Positions 41,673 to 51,175 of a stretch of DNA of 64,000 nt are shown here, piece by piece. Source of the DNA: Haematococcus lacustris (Eukaryota; Chlorophyta; Chlorophyceae; Chlamydomonadales; Haematococcaceae); the NCBI GenBank assembly GCA_030144725.1, contig JASKMD010000018.1, forward strand, positions 4,549,803 through 4,613,802, in the 5' to 3' direction. The notes beneath the pieces are model-generated. The model was not told the origin of the DNA, made no database searches, and saw only the letters and a list, made by a program, of their open reading frames with translations. Position 1 is the stretch's first letter. Each line of letters starts with the position of its first letter. The position numbers and the translations under genes were made by a program.

Positions 41673-44437
41673 TCAACATGCTGGGGACCATGGGATGCCC
41701 GGGCATGGCAGAGGAGCAGCAGATCTACGTGTCAGAAACCATGTCAAACACTAAATGACTTTCCTTGGTCTCGCAATTGCTTACACCATCTTGCTCAGCT
41801 GCTTAACATACCACCACCCTCCTTCCACCACACCTGGTCACACGAGGTCATGCCTGGTCACACAAGGTCACACCTGGGTGCAGGGGCAGCTGTCAATGAC
41901 GCGCACTCTGACTGTCTTGTCGCTGTCATGGCATTGTGTGTAGGAGCGACCTTCCGGGGCAGCAGGGTTGCCTGCATAGGATCTGAATCAATAGCAGGGC
42001 GAGCCGGGGAGGTGGGCAGGGCAGGGCAGGGCAGGGCAGGGCAGCGGGCGGTGCAAGGTGGAAGGCAAAGGTGGGATGCTGGCAGGGCTACATATGCCAA
42101 GATGCGCAACAGCGCAAGCATAGCCGCCCACCATGCTGCCATGCACCATGCGGCAAGTTGCTGTGCTGAGTCAGTTGATGTGATGGGTTGATGCTGGGGT
42201 GGTATTGGTCTGGTGCTGGCAGCCCACCTGCCCTGCGAGTCCCTGATGGCTGCCCTGATGGCGGGCAGGCGGGAGCCATCCACTTGGTAGTAGCCCACAG
42301 CATTGATGGTGCCATTGGGGAAGATCTCCAGCCGCATGGGCGACCCGGTGTTGTCTGACCAGGCAACAAGGTCACCATGCAGGTACATGGGGAGCCATGC
42401 AGGCAGTCATGACCAGTCTTCACCCTCATCCTATGACATTGATGCGGGCACGCTGGCAGATGGTGCAGCCAGTCTGCACCCGAGATTGCTGATGGGCACA
42501 GCTAAGCAGTCAAACCACGCTGGCAATTAAATCCTTTATAATAGAAAATACACAGTCCCACAGCACCAGCGGCCCATTGAGTGCACCCCAGAGTGACCAG
42601 CAGCCTGTTGGTAGCTGGCTGCTGGGTGCAGAGACGGCCAGCAAGAAATGGCACTGTCGGCGGCCACAGCCACACAGCTCCAGCACCACTGATCAAGGTG
42701 TACGAACTATAGAAGAGATCCTGTAAGATCGTAAAAAAGTAAGCACTACAAGATACAAACACTTTTGCCACGGCTGCCACCGCTGCCACCGCTGCCACTG
42801 CTGCCACTGCTGCCACTGCTGCCACAGCTGCAATATGTAGTAGATAATTGGCGGTCCAAGAGCATTATGCGAAACTAATGGCCGAGGTGGCGCGCACATA
42901 CATGCCGAGGCGCAGCATGTATGGTAGCAGAGCCGGGGACGAGACCATTAGGTCGCTAAATGCGCGAGGTCAAGGCGATTATCTAGTATATCTGAGGTTT
43001 CCCATTCCCGTAACCGACCCCATCCCACGTTGACCAGAACTACGACCAACGCATCCGCAACGCAGTTGCTCGACCAAGCGCGTCCCGACACTTATTGCGA
43101 AAAGCTTACTTTGCCGCTCGGCAATTATCATTTGCCGCTAGACAACTATCAATTGCCGCCTCGACATATCGACATATCGACTGGCTCATCTCGCCTTTCT
43201 CAACCTCGTCCCTCTCCTGAGCGGCTTACTTATACCTGACTAGCTACGAACGACGTAGCTTCTAGTCACGTGCCAGCCTGGCGGTTATAAGTATACATGC
43301 CAGCTTGGCAACATGTCCGCTAAGCTCGCGTAGAGTCGCAGTGGCTACGTTGAGGTTGCATTAGTTGCGTAATCGAGTTGCAGCTTGCGACGTGCAGCTT
43401 GCGAGGTGCAAGCCATACATGCAATTGGCACACTCGTGGCTTGCGGTACACTGCGAGACACGCGAAACAAGCTGCTTGCACTTTGCGACCTTGGTAAACT
43501 GACCCGAGTTATAAAAACATATTGACGCCTATATTGTTCTCTATACCTCAGATATACTGCAATATGCTGCCACCGCTGTCTAGCCTAGCTGCGCAACTGC
43601 CAGGGCAGGCTAGTGGGAAGGCAGGTGGACGACCATGTTGGTGCTGCAGCCGATGTCAGTTGAGGCAGGCAGTCCCACTCACTGCCACCACCATCGCCAC
43701 CACCACCATCGCCACCACCACCACCATTACCATTGCCAACACTGCCACCACCCCTGCCAGGCGTTGCCAACCCGCCATCCCAGTTGTGGTGTTGCACTGA
43801 CCCAAGATGTAGCCCGTCTTGCAGCGAATTTCGTAGCAGCGCCCGCACGACCCTGGGTAGTCAGAGTTGGTGTCCGCACTGGCTGCCACAGCATCCCTAG
43901 GGTACGGTAGGGTGCCCTGCACACACGTCAGAACGCCTTCATGGACAGTGACGGCATGGATGTGTGCACAGGGTCAGCAACTCAACCCTCAACCTCCCTG
44001 GGCAGGAGGGGCCAGTGAAGCCATGCTCATGGCCTGACTGACCAGCGACTGATGCCTTGGGCAAGGAGTGGTTGGGAGTGAGATGCAAACGCCTGCGAGA
44101 CTGAGCACCCAAGCCCAGCAGCCTGCCGCATAGTAGTGTGCACTAGGTACTGCTTAAGCTGCTGCGTACGTGAGAGCATGTGTTTCATGCCAGTGTCTAT
44201 CGCCACATCTTCAGTAGGGGGTGGGGGCAGGGCATCAGTGAGGCACCAAGACAACACAGCCTGGTCAACTTGTAGGAGTCTTATGTGCTGCGACAGAGGC
44301 ACTTGCTGCAAAGGAGTTTGGGCAAGTCCACTTTGCTATGCGTTACATAGCATAATGCGTGATGGGGCGAGAGTGATGCCAGGGTGACCGCACCTGTGGC
44401 TTGTTTGTGAACCCACAGCTGCCGTACTCCAGCACCC
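39178..44437 (-). CDS. Expansin-like double-psi beta-barrel protein, multi-exon
   Basis: Minus-strand exons with consistent splice sites: 44394-44437 (EYGSCGFTNKPQ), 43802-43916 (GTLPYPRDAVAASADTNSDY, PGSCGRCYEIRCKTGY), 41512-about 41613 (QEWCCGPMPHFDLSW), 40958-41063 (WAFEQLAHPLSGSMMLQYRP, VDC). Likely further exons are about 40610-40735 (RVDFWIRPGGSSNG) and a last exon about 39178-39390 (LNRLDFQNIGTSSCSFCLTG). GxCGxCYEIRC and the WCCG...HFDLSxWAFE block are expansin-family barrel hallmarks, and the end resembles a carbohydrate-binding module. Expansins loosen walls without hydrolysis and are secreted; the signal-peptide exon was not found upstream. A segment at 42229-42372 (LVAWSDNTGSPMRLEIFPNG) may be another exon. 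Introns contain a foldback MITE, repeat R1 and Fanzor fragment I. Confidence 0.75.
39858..39917. repeat. (CACCATTAC)n-like simple repeat
   Basis: Degenerate ACCATT units in an AT-rich stretch inside the expansin-like gene's last intron. Nothing else is recognised here. Confidence 0.8.
42844..42991. mobile_element. Foldback MITE, copy 1
   Basis: The left end ATAATTGGCGGTCC with GCATTATGCGAAACTAATGG is mirrored by CCATTAGGTCGCTAAATGC...GGCGATTAT at the right end. A second copy in opposite orientation lies at 60,037-60,192. An inner TACATGC...GCATGTA hairpin occurs in the centre. It is non-coding and sits in an expansin-gene intron. Confidence 0.7.
42992..43560. repeat. Dispersed repeat R1, copy 1
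   Basis: This segment matches the reverse complement of about 57,380-58,060. Shared landmarks are CCCGTAACC, CGTTGACCA, TTTGCCGCTCG repeats, CTCTCCTGAGCGGCTTACT, GCCAGCCTGGC, and ATTGACGCCTATAT near the end. It carries short tandem TTGCCGCTCGACAATTATCA-like units. In the second copy it leads into transposon ORFs, so it is probably a terminal or promoter region of that element. Confidence 0.7.
44035..44215 (+). pseudogene. Fanzor-family 3' fragment I
   Basis: The + strand reads GVRCKRLRD, a stop, then APKPSSLPH before a stop, like the family C-terminus KRLRDKPPKAQ. The small hairpin GCATGTGTTTCATGC is preserved after it. The fragment lies in the intron between two expansin-barrel exons. Confidence 0.6.
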
Positions 44438-45376
44438 CTGCGCACAGTCAGGCAGGGGCTGCGCCCGGTTCATAGAAACAATATCCTGCTGTCTTCAAGT
44501 CCAGAGTGCAGGAGTCATGGCATGGGGCTGGCATATTTGCAAGGCGTCAGCCTCGAAGCTGCCGCTGCAGGCCTGACACAGGGTAATCCTTTCCCATGTG
44601 CCATGGACCATCATCAGCTACAGCTATAGCTTTAGGGTTAAGGTGGCACAGGGAGCTGTACGCCCTGGTGGTGGGCTATCACCATATGATCCTGGTCCGC
44701 GTAACGTGTCCAGGAGCGCCGTGACTTCTGCGGGGGCGCCGTACATGCTGCGCCGTACATGCATGAGGTCAGTCGCGGCGTAATGCTACTAGTACTGCTA
44801 GTGCCGTGTTGCTACGCACGTGGCGCGCCCATCAAGCCATTCGCCACTCGCCGTGCGTCCGAGGCTGAGCGCGAGTGACCAGAACGCAACGTGGAGCATT
44901 GTGCTGCGCGCCGTGAGACAGAGCTTGCGTAGCATGACGCGACAATACTGCGCAAAGCATAAGACGCTGCCTCCCTGGCAAAAGGCGTGACGATTGAGCA
45001 TGTGGGCATGGCGTTTGCCCGGCAGGGCAGGACGCGCACCCATGACCAGCGTTAAGACGCCATTAAGACGCCATTAAGCGTCAGTCATTTTGATCCTGCT
45101 TGGCTGGGGCGTAAGCTAAGACGCGGGGAGCTGTAAAGCTCTCACGCCATACTTGGGACCTGTGTCTCAACACGTCAGGGCAGCTGGCGGAGCAGGTCAG
45201 GGCACCTTACATATCAGCTTACTATTACATATCAGGGCAGCTGGCTGGTCAGACCAACAAAACTCATTGGCTGGTCAGGGCAGCTGTTTGGGCAGGGCGG
45301 GGCAGCTGGCAAGCCCGGGCACCGCAAAACTATGAAAAGTAGCAGCTACGCAGCGAGCTAGTAGTTATCATCATGA
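44438..45376. other. Upstream part of the expansin-like gene; nothing clear
   Basis: Earlier exons of the minus-strand expansin gene (signal peptide) should be here but I could not identify them. At 45,150-45,330 a GGTCAGGGCAGCTGGC motif recurs several times as a degenerate repeat. Confidence 0.35.
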
Positions 45377-46107
45377 TGCTACGTTGCAGCCCTCTTGTCC
45401 CTCACTAGGGCCTCCATTTGAGCCTACTAGCAGCCACTAGCAGCCACTAGCGGGAATACACTAGTGGGCAACAATGGCCCGACTCAAACAGTGTTATTGG
45501 GCTGTGGGGAGTAAACCCAGTGCACATGGCACATGAGCCGCCTACCACCTACACTATTGCCTGACCCATTAGGGCAACGTGTAGAGTTGGCACGACAAAC
45601 ATGCACTAATTGTAAGCTGATGACAGCTCAACAAAGGGGGCACACACTACTGTGCCGCAGCAGGCTGCTGCTGCTGCTGCTGGGCCTTTGGTGGCTTATT
45701 TCGCAGCCGCTTGTAGCCCAGGCCAGGGTACTCCTTGCCCTTGGCTGGCAGAGCTCCCTGCTCTGGCCACCAGCACAGCTCCAGCGGGCGCCACCTGCTC
45801 TCCCCAATGCATCAGCGCTGCACTGCAGTCCCTGTCCAGCCACCTGCCTGGCTGTGGTGCTGGCTTGGCCTTGGCAGCCTTGCCCTGGCCCTTGCCCTTG
45901 GTGGGCTCAGCTGCCGGCTTGCTGCGCTTGGCTGGAGGGGGAGTGCTGGGCCCTGGCTCTGAGGCTGCTGGCTGTGTGGCTGACTGGCTGCTGCGTGGGA
46001 CCACATCAGGACCACATCAGGACCCGCACTGGCTGGCCACGCTCCTGGCTCCAGGCTGGGCGCACCAGGCGGGGTTCCACCTGCCCTGCTGGTGGCTTCC
46101 AGCCTGC

Positions 46108-46961
46108 AGGGGAGGGGGAGGGGGAGGGGGGGGGGAGGGGGAGGGGGAGGGGGAGGGGGAGGGGGAGGGGGAGGGGGAGGGGGAGGGGGAGGGGGAGGGG
46201 GAGGGGGAGGGGGAGGGGGAGGGGGAGGGGGAGGGGGAGGGGGAGGGGGAGGGGGAGGGGGAGGGGAGGGGGAGGGGGAGGGGGAGGGGGAGGGGGAGGG
46301 GGAGGGGGAGGGGGAGGGGGAGGGGGAGGGGAGGGGGAGGGGGGAGGGGGAGGGGGAGGGGGAGGGGGAGGGGGAGGGGGAGGGGGAGGGGGGAGGGGGA
46401 GGGGGAGGGGGAGGGGGAGGGGGAGGGGGAGGGGGAGGGGGGGAGGGGGAGGGGGAGGGGGAGGGGGAGGGGGAGGGGGAGGGGGAGGGGGAGGGGGAGG
46501 GGGAGGGGGGAGGGGGAGGGGGAGGGGGAGGGGGAGGGGGAGGGGGAGGGGGAGGGGGAGGGGGAGGGGGAGGGGGAGGGGGAGGGGGAGGGGGAGGGGG
46601 AGGGGAGGGGGAGGGGGAGGGGGGAGGGGGGGAGGGGGAGGGGGAGGGGGAGGGGGAGGGGGAGGGGGAGGGGGAGGGGGAGGGGGGAGGGGGAGGGGGA
46701 GGGGGAGGGGGAGGGGGAGGGGGAGGGAGGGGGAGGGGGAGGGGGAGGGGGAGGGGGAGGGGGAGGGGGAGGGGGAGGGGGAGGGGGAGGGGGAGGGGGA
46801 GGGGGAGGGGGAGGGGGAGGGGGAGGGGGAGGGGGAGGGGGAGGGGGAGGGGGAGGGGGAGGGGGAGGGGGAGGGGGAGGGGGGAGGGGGAGGGGGGGGG
46901 AGGGGGAGGGGGAGGGGGAGGGGGAGGGGGAGGGGGAGGGGGAGGGGGAGGGGGAGGGGAG
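46108..46961. repeat. (GGGGGA)n hexamer array
   Basis: About 140 units of GGGGGA with occasional GGGGA and GGGGGGGA variants. The Gly/Glu/Arg frames over it and the Pro/Ser frames opposite are artefacts. The sequence is purine-only on the + strand over 0.85 kb, so triplex and G-quadruplex structures are possible. Confidence 0.97.
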
Positions 46962-47160
46962 GTAGGTAGGTAGGTAGGTAGGTAGGTATGGTATGTATGG
47001 TATGGTATGGTAGGTATGGTATGGTAGGTATGTTGGTAGGTTGGCTATGTTGGTATGTTGGTATGGGTATGTATGGTGCTAGGTATGGTATGTTGGTATG
47101 TATGGTATGTTGGTATGGATGTGGTATGTATGTATGTTGGTATGTTGGTATGTATGGTGC
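46962..47160. repeat. (TAGG)n then TATGG/TATGT simple repeats
   Basis: A short (GGTA)n run is followed by irregular TATGGTATGT and TTGGTATG words. It joins the hexamer array to the LRR fragment. Non-coding. Confidence 0.85.
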
Positions 47161-47289
47161 TAGCAGTGCCCAGCCGCCTGAAAGAAAACCCAGCCCAGGC
47201 CCCGCTGCCCCTGGCTGCAGATTGGCGACCTGTACTACGACAGCGGGGATCGTGACGTGGGCCTGTACGCGGTGAGCCCCAGCCCGGCC

Positions 47290-47577
47290 CGCAGCTGTCA
47301 CAGCGCTTGCGCAGCTATCCCTGGACCAGGTGACCCTAGTGCAGGGTGACAGCTCCTGGCAGGACACCATGTTCGACGGCAGCCAGCTGAACCAGCTCAG
47401 CCTGGCAAGTGTGCACACCCTGCCCTGCCTGGCCCCTCTTCAGCCCGCTTTAGCCTGTACCTTCATGGCCAAACCAATGTGATCGAGGCCCTTGCCACGC
47501 TCCGCCCCCCACCCCAGCTGCGGGGTGCTGGAGCTTGACGGGCCAGACAGGCAGTTGGGTCTGAGCCAGCCTGAGCT
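47290..47577 (+). pseudogene. F-box/LRR gene fragment
   Basis: The + strand matches the F-box/LRR genes from the QLSLDQVTLVQGDSSWQDTM segment through LNQLSLASVHTLPCLAPL and on to the VIEALATLRPPPQL and GPDRQLGLSQPEL segment. A deletion near 47,440 and a one-base insertion near 47,522 break the frame. The match stops at the edge of the direct repeat bounding Fanzor copy G. Confidence 0.85.
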
Positions 47578-47810
47578 ACGTTGCAGCCCGGGAGTGTCAC
47601 TGCCTCGCCTGCTGGTCAGCGCGGACGTTGCCTTGCCTTTGGCAACTAGCCATATACCCGCTTGAAACCCTGCCAACGCTCGCGGCCATCCCAACTCCAA
47701 GTTTTACTCAGTTGAGACAGCGGGTTTGAAAGTGATTTACAACGAGTTGGTTCAACCACCTGCCCCATGGGGGGCTTGGGGTGGGGCCACTGGGCCTGGT
47801 GCACCATGAG

Positions 47811-48720
47811 GGGCTGGGCAGGTCTTGCGTGATGGCTAAGAAGAAGCGGAAGGGTAGCGACAAGAAACATAAAGGTTCGTGTCCCTAGCCGACTCGTGGG
47901 CTACGTCAGTTACGCGGCTGTGTGATAACCCGTCGCTCCTGTTGGTTCCATCGCAGCGTCTCGTTCCGCCCAAGGCAAGCAACGACAGGATCGTCGGGAT
48001 GGCTTGGACCACGCGTCGACGTCAGGTGACGGCCCCCCCCTTATGTGTCCCCGCACTGTTTGTGTTGACCCCGCCTTGTGTCTTGGCCTGTCAAAATGGC
48101 AACCTCGCTTAACTGCAGGTCATCAAGGTCCCCGAGGGCGCAGTGCTGCGCGGCTGCAAGAAGACCAGGCGCAAGCTGCGGGAGCACCTCCGGCTGCGGG
48201 CTGAAACCCACTCCCAGCTCCGCGTCATCGCTTCCTTGTTTGTATTGCGCATGTTTCTCACCTGCCTGGTGGGCTACCCTACCCCGGGAAGTGCCAGCGC
48301 CCCTCAGCCTCCAGCCGTGCAGCCTCCCCAACCCCCTGATGCTCACCCCCTACCCCCACTCCCCCCACGGGCCCCTGCCCAGCCAGGGTGTGAGATAAGC
48401 CACCAAAGGCCCAGCAGGAGCAGCAGCAGCCTGCTGAGGCACAGTAATGTGTGCCCCCTTTGTTGAGCTGTCATCAGCTTACAATTAGTGCATGCAGGTC
48501 ATGCCAACTCTACATCAGAGCCCTCGGGTCAGGCAATAGTGTAGGTGGTAGGCGGGCTCATGTGCCATGTGCACTGAGTTTACTCCACACAGCCCAATAA
48601 CACTGTTTGAGTCGGATCCAGTTAGTGGCTGCTAGTGGCTGCTAGTGGCTGCTAGTGGGTACTTCTGATCCGGCTCAAATGAAGGCCCTAGTGAGGGACA
48701 AGAGGGCTGGGCAGGTCTTG
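47811..48720 (+). mobile_element. Fanzor-family copy C with perfect 17 bp target duplication
   Basis: The body is 47828-48703, between two identical copies of GGGCTGGGCAGGTCTTG. It starts only 4 bases before the first ATG (47832, MAKKKRKGSDKKHK). The intron is kept with a sound acceptor (ATCGCAG), and the next exon reads RLVPPKASNDRIVGMAWTTR. After a second intron come VIKVPEGAVLRGCKKTRRKL and REHLRLRAETHSQLR, a basic N-terminal domain. It then jumps to the extreme C-terminal tail (near 48,388), so the whole RuvC part is gone. The 3' region with both hairpins is complete; the large-hairpin arms are 48605-48618 and 48666-48681. The perfect duplication implies a young insertion. Confidence 0.85.
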
Positions 48721-48904
48721 AGCAGTTTCTTGAGCAGGGAAGAATGCTGGAGGAGGAGGGGCCTGAGCATGGGGAGGGTCTAGTGTGATAATCACAATGT
48801 CAGGAGCGAAAGGGGGTGGGGTGTGGGGAGGGTAGGGGCTGGGCTGGCAGGGGGAGAGGGGGGGGTGGGGAGGAAGGTGGCATGATAAGAAGTTGCCAAT
48901 TGCT

Positions 48905-49944
48905 TCAGTAGGTTTGACAACCCAGACATGCCAGCTGCGCAACATGTTTGGCAATGCTGGCATGTGCACACGGGTGGGATGGGATGCCAAGGCTGTGCTG
49001 CATGCCTGCCTCAAGGTGGTGTGGAGGCCCACAGCATGAAGCCAACAAACAGGCATCCATGCATGGTGTTGATCATGGATGAGTCCTGCACCAGCTGGGT
49101 CAGTTCAGCTATGAACAGCCCCCAGCCCTGTGAGGAGGAGCTGGACCACAGCCAGCCCACCAGGCCTGCAAGCTGGACCCCCCCAGCAGGGCAGGTGGAC
49201 TTCCACCAGGTGCCCCCAGCCTGGAGCCAGCGGCGTGATCGGCCAGTGCAGGGCCTGATATGGTGTCACTAAGTGCCCCATGCAGCCAGCTAGCCACACA
49301 GGCAGCAGCCTCAGAGCCAGAACCAAGCACTCCCCTGCTAGCCAAGCGCGTCACGGCTGAGAAGGCAGCCGAGCTCAATCGGCGCACCAAGGCTCCCAAG
49401 GCTGCCAAAGCTAAAGCCAAGGGCAAGGGCAAGGGCAAGGCTGCCAAAGCCAAGCCAGCACCACAGCCAGGCAGGTGGCTGGACAGGGACTGCAATGCAG
49501 CGCTGAACATGCAGCGCATTGGGGAGAGCAAGTGGCGCCCGCTGGAGCTGTGCTACTGGCCAGACCAGGGAGCTCTGCCAGCCAAGGGCAAGGAGTACCC
49601 TGGCCTGGGCTACAAGCGGGTGCGAGACAAGCCCCCCAAGGCCTAGGAGCAGCAGCAGCCTGTTGCGGCACAGTAGTGTGTGCCCCCTTTGTTGAGCTGT
49701 CATCAGCTTACAATTAGTGCATGTTTGTTGTGCCAACTCTACACGTTGCCCTAACGGGTCAGGCAATAGTGTAGGTGGTAGGCGGCTCATGTGCCATGTG
49801 CACTGGGTTTACTCCCCACAGCCCAATAACACCATTTGAGTCGGGCCACTGTTGCCCACTAGTGTATTCCCGCTAGTGGCTGCTAGTGGCCACTACTGGT
49901 CCGGCTCAAATGGAGGCCTTAGTGAGGGACAAGGGGGCTGCCAA
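48905..49944 (+). mobile_element. Fanzor-family copy D, C-terminal two thirds
   Basis: Segments in order: FGNAGMCTRVGWDAKAVLHA (RuvC-I region, with Asn where Asp is expected), VLIMDESCTSWVSSAMNSPQ (RuvC-II region), QPTRPASWTPPAGQVD, a basic linker, [20 protein letters not shown] (RuvC-III), [26 protein letters not shown], stop at 49,646. Frames change at about 49,040 and 49,265. The 3' region is the best preserved: small hairpin, then the large hairpin at 49,832-49,913, and the end GTGAGGGACAAGG followed by GGGCTGCC. No 5' direct repeat was found. Confidence 0.8.
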
Positions 49945-50240
49945 AGCTAAACCAGTTTTACAGCCCGGCGGGTGGGTCATCAGGGGCTGCAATGCAGCGC
50001 TGATCATGCAGCACATTGGGGAGAGCAAGTGACACCTGCTAGAGATGTGCTTGTGGCCAGACCAGAAAAGGCTGCCAGCCAAGGGAAGGCAGTGCCCTGA
50101 CCTGGGCTAAAGGCAGCTGCGAGGCCAAGCACCCAAGGCCCATCAGCAGCCTGGTATGGCACCATCGAGTGTGCCGTGTTCGAGCTGTGTCAGCCTACAA
50201 CCTGCATGTGCATCATGCAAAGCTGAAAGGGGTCAGGCTC
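49945..50240 (+). pseudogene. Fanzor-family relic H, the target of copy D
   Basis: The sequence after copy D reads AAKAKPVLQPGGWVIRGCNA, ALIMQHIGES, then a stop, MCLWPDQKRLPAKGRQ and further stops. It is clearly the family C-terminus but much more diverged. The RuvC-III motif has decayed (IRGCNAAL). Copy D therefore seems to have inserted within an older copy, at a GGCTGCCAAAGC site. Confidence 0.75.
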
Positions 50241-51170
50241 TCTACGTGGGGTCGGCAGTCATCAAGGGTGCGACCGAGGATGCTACAACGTGTTTGTAGT
50301 AGCTGAGTGAGATTACCCACAGCCCAACATGTTATTCCGTGTTGAATAAGTTTTGTTGAGCTGAAAGGGGGGTGAACACTATTGCGGACGTAGTGGTGTC
50401 TAAGGCCAAAACTGTCAGGCAGGTACGTTCAACTAGCTCCCATGCGTTAGCGCTTGCGCTGGGCTTCAAACCCAGCAGCAGTGTTACGTTTGCAAAGCGT
50501 GCAGCCGGGACGAAAATACATCGTGGCAAAGTAGTGTGTGCCGTGCTAGGGGCGAAGCAGCTCACATTAGGTCCCCAAGTCTCCTGCAAGAGGTCATGCA
50601 CAAGCTCAGGGGGAAGGCAGGCTACCCCTCCCATTGAACCACCACCCCCCCTAACGATAAGGGACAACGGCTTTTCCGGACTCATTTCTGCACGGATTTA
50701 CACGCGGATTGAAGCGTCGGAATGCTGCCGCGCTGAGCCACACGCTGAGCTGGTCGGGCATGTTGCCTGGTATCCGACCCTACCGAGCCTGCGGACTTGA
50801 TGTACGCTGACCCAGTAGCAGTGAGTCCCTGTTTAACGCGATAGATAGTGCGCGATGTGCGAGGAGCCCGACTTCATGTCCAACATCGTGACCAACATGC
50901 GCTGGCCCAGGGGCTCTGAAACTAGGAGGAGACCACAGTAGGAGCACAGCAGTGGCAACTGCACCGATCCCTTGTTGATTAGGCTCTAAGAGATGAGCTA
51001 AATCCTCCATGCTGCCCCACTCTGCTGATGCCAGTCTGGCAACCATCGAAGTGAATCGAAGTCTCCAGCCCTGCGTCAATAGCTAGGGAACTCAACTGTG
51101 GACCCCCTGCCAAGTTCTCAACACTTCCCAAGATTTCCCAAGAGGGGTTCCCAAGGTTTCCCAAGAGGGG
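50241..51170. other. Transposon-derived sequence without clear gene
   Basis: At about 50,435-50,510 the minus strand reads AGCTLCKRNTAAGFEAQRKR, resembling the C-terminus of the ORF at 20,261 (PGCTLRKRTTPAGL). The rest contains short ORFs only. The end at about 51,098-51,170 has repeated TTTCCCAAGAGGGG words. Confidence 0.4.
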
Positions 51171-51175
51171 TGACA

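Larger units (their letters stand above)
45377..47589 (-). mobile_element. Fanzor-family copy G, chimeric, with satellite and LRR fragment inside the TSD
   Basis: The direct repeat GCTACGTTGCAGCCC occurs at 45377-45391 and 47575-47589, GGGCTGCAACGTAGC in element sense. Between them, from the 3' end, are the terminal GTGAGGGACAAGA, a partly decayed large hairpin, the C-terminal coding part (RWLDRDCSAALMHWGEQV) back to GWKPPAGQVE, a 0.85 kb (GGGGGA)n array, TATGG repeats, and an F-box/LRR gene fragment in the opposite sense. The region upstream of the proline/glycine linker is missing. Either the whole 2.2 kb inserted as one chimeric unit or the array grew later; the repeats support the former. 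Confidence 0.7.

Noticed and set aside
45533..47418. 470-codon Gly/Glu/Arg and Pro/Leu/Ser ORFs
   Set aside because: They run through the (GGGGGA)n array and the antisense of the Fanzor C-terminus.
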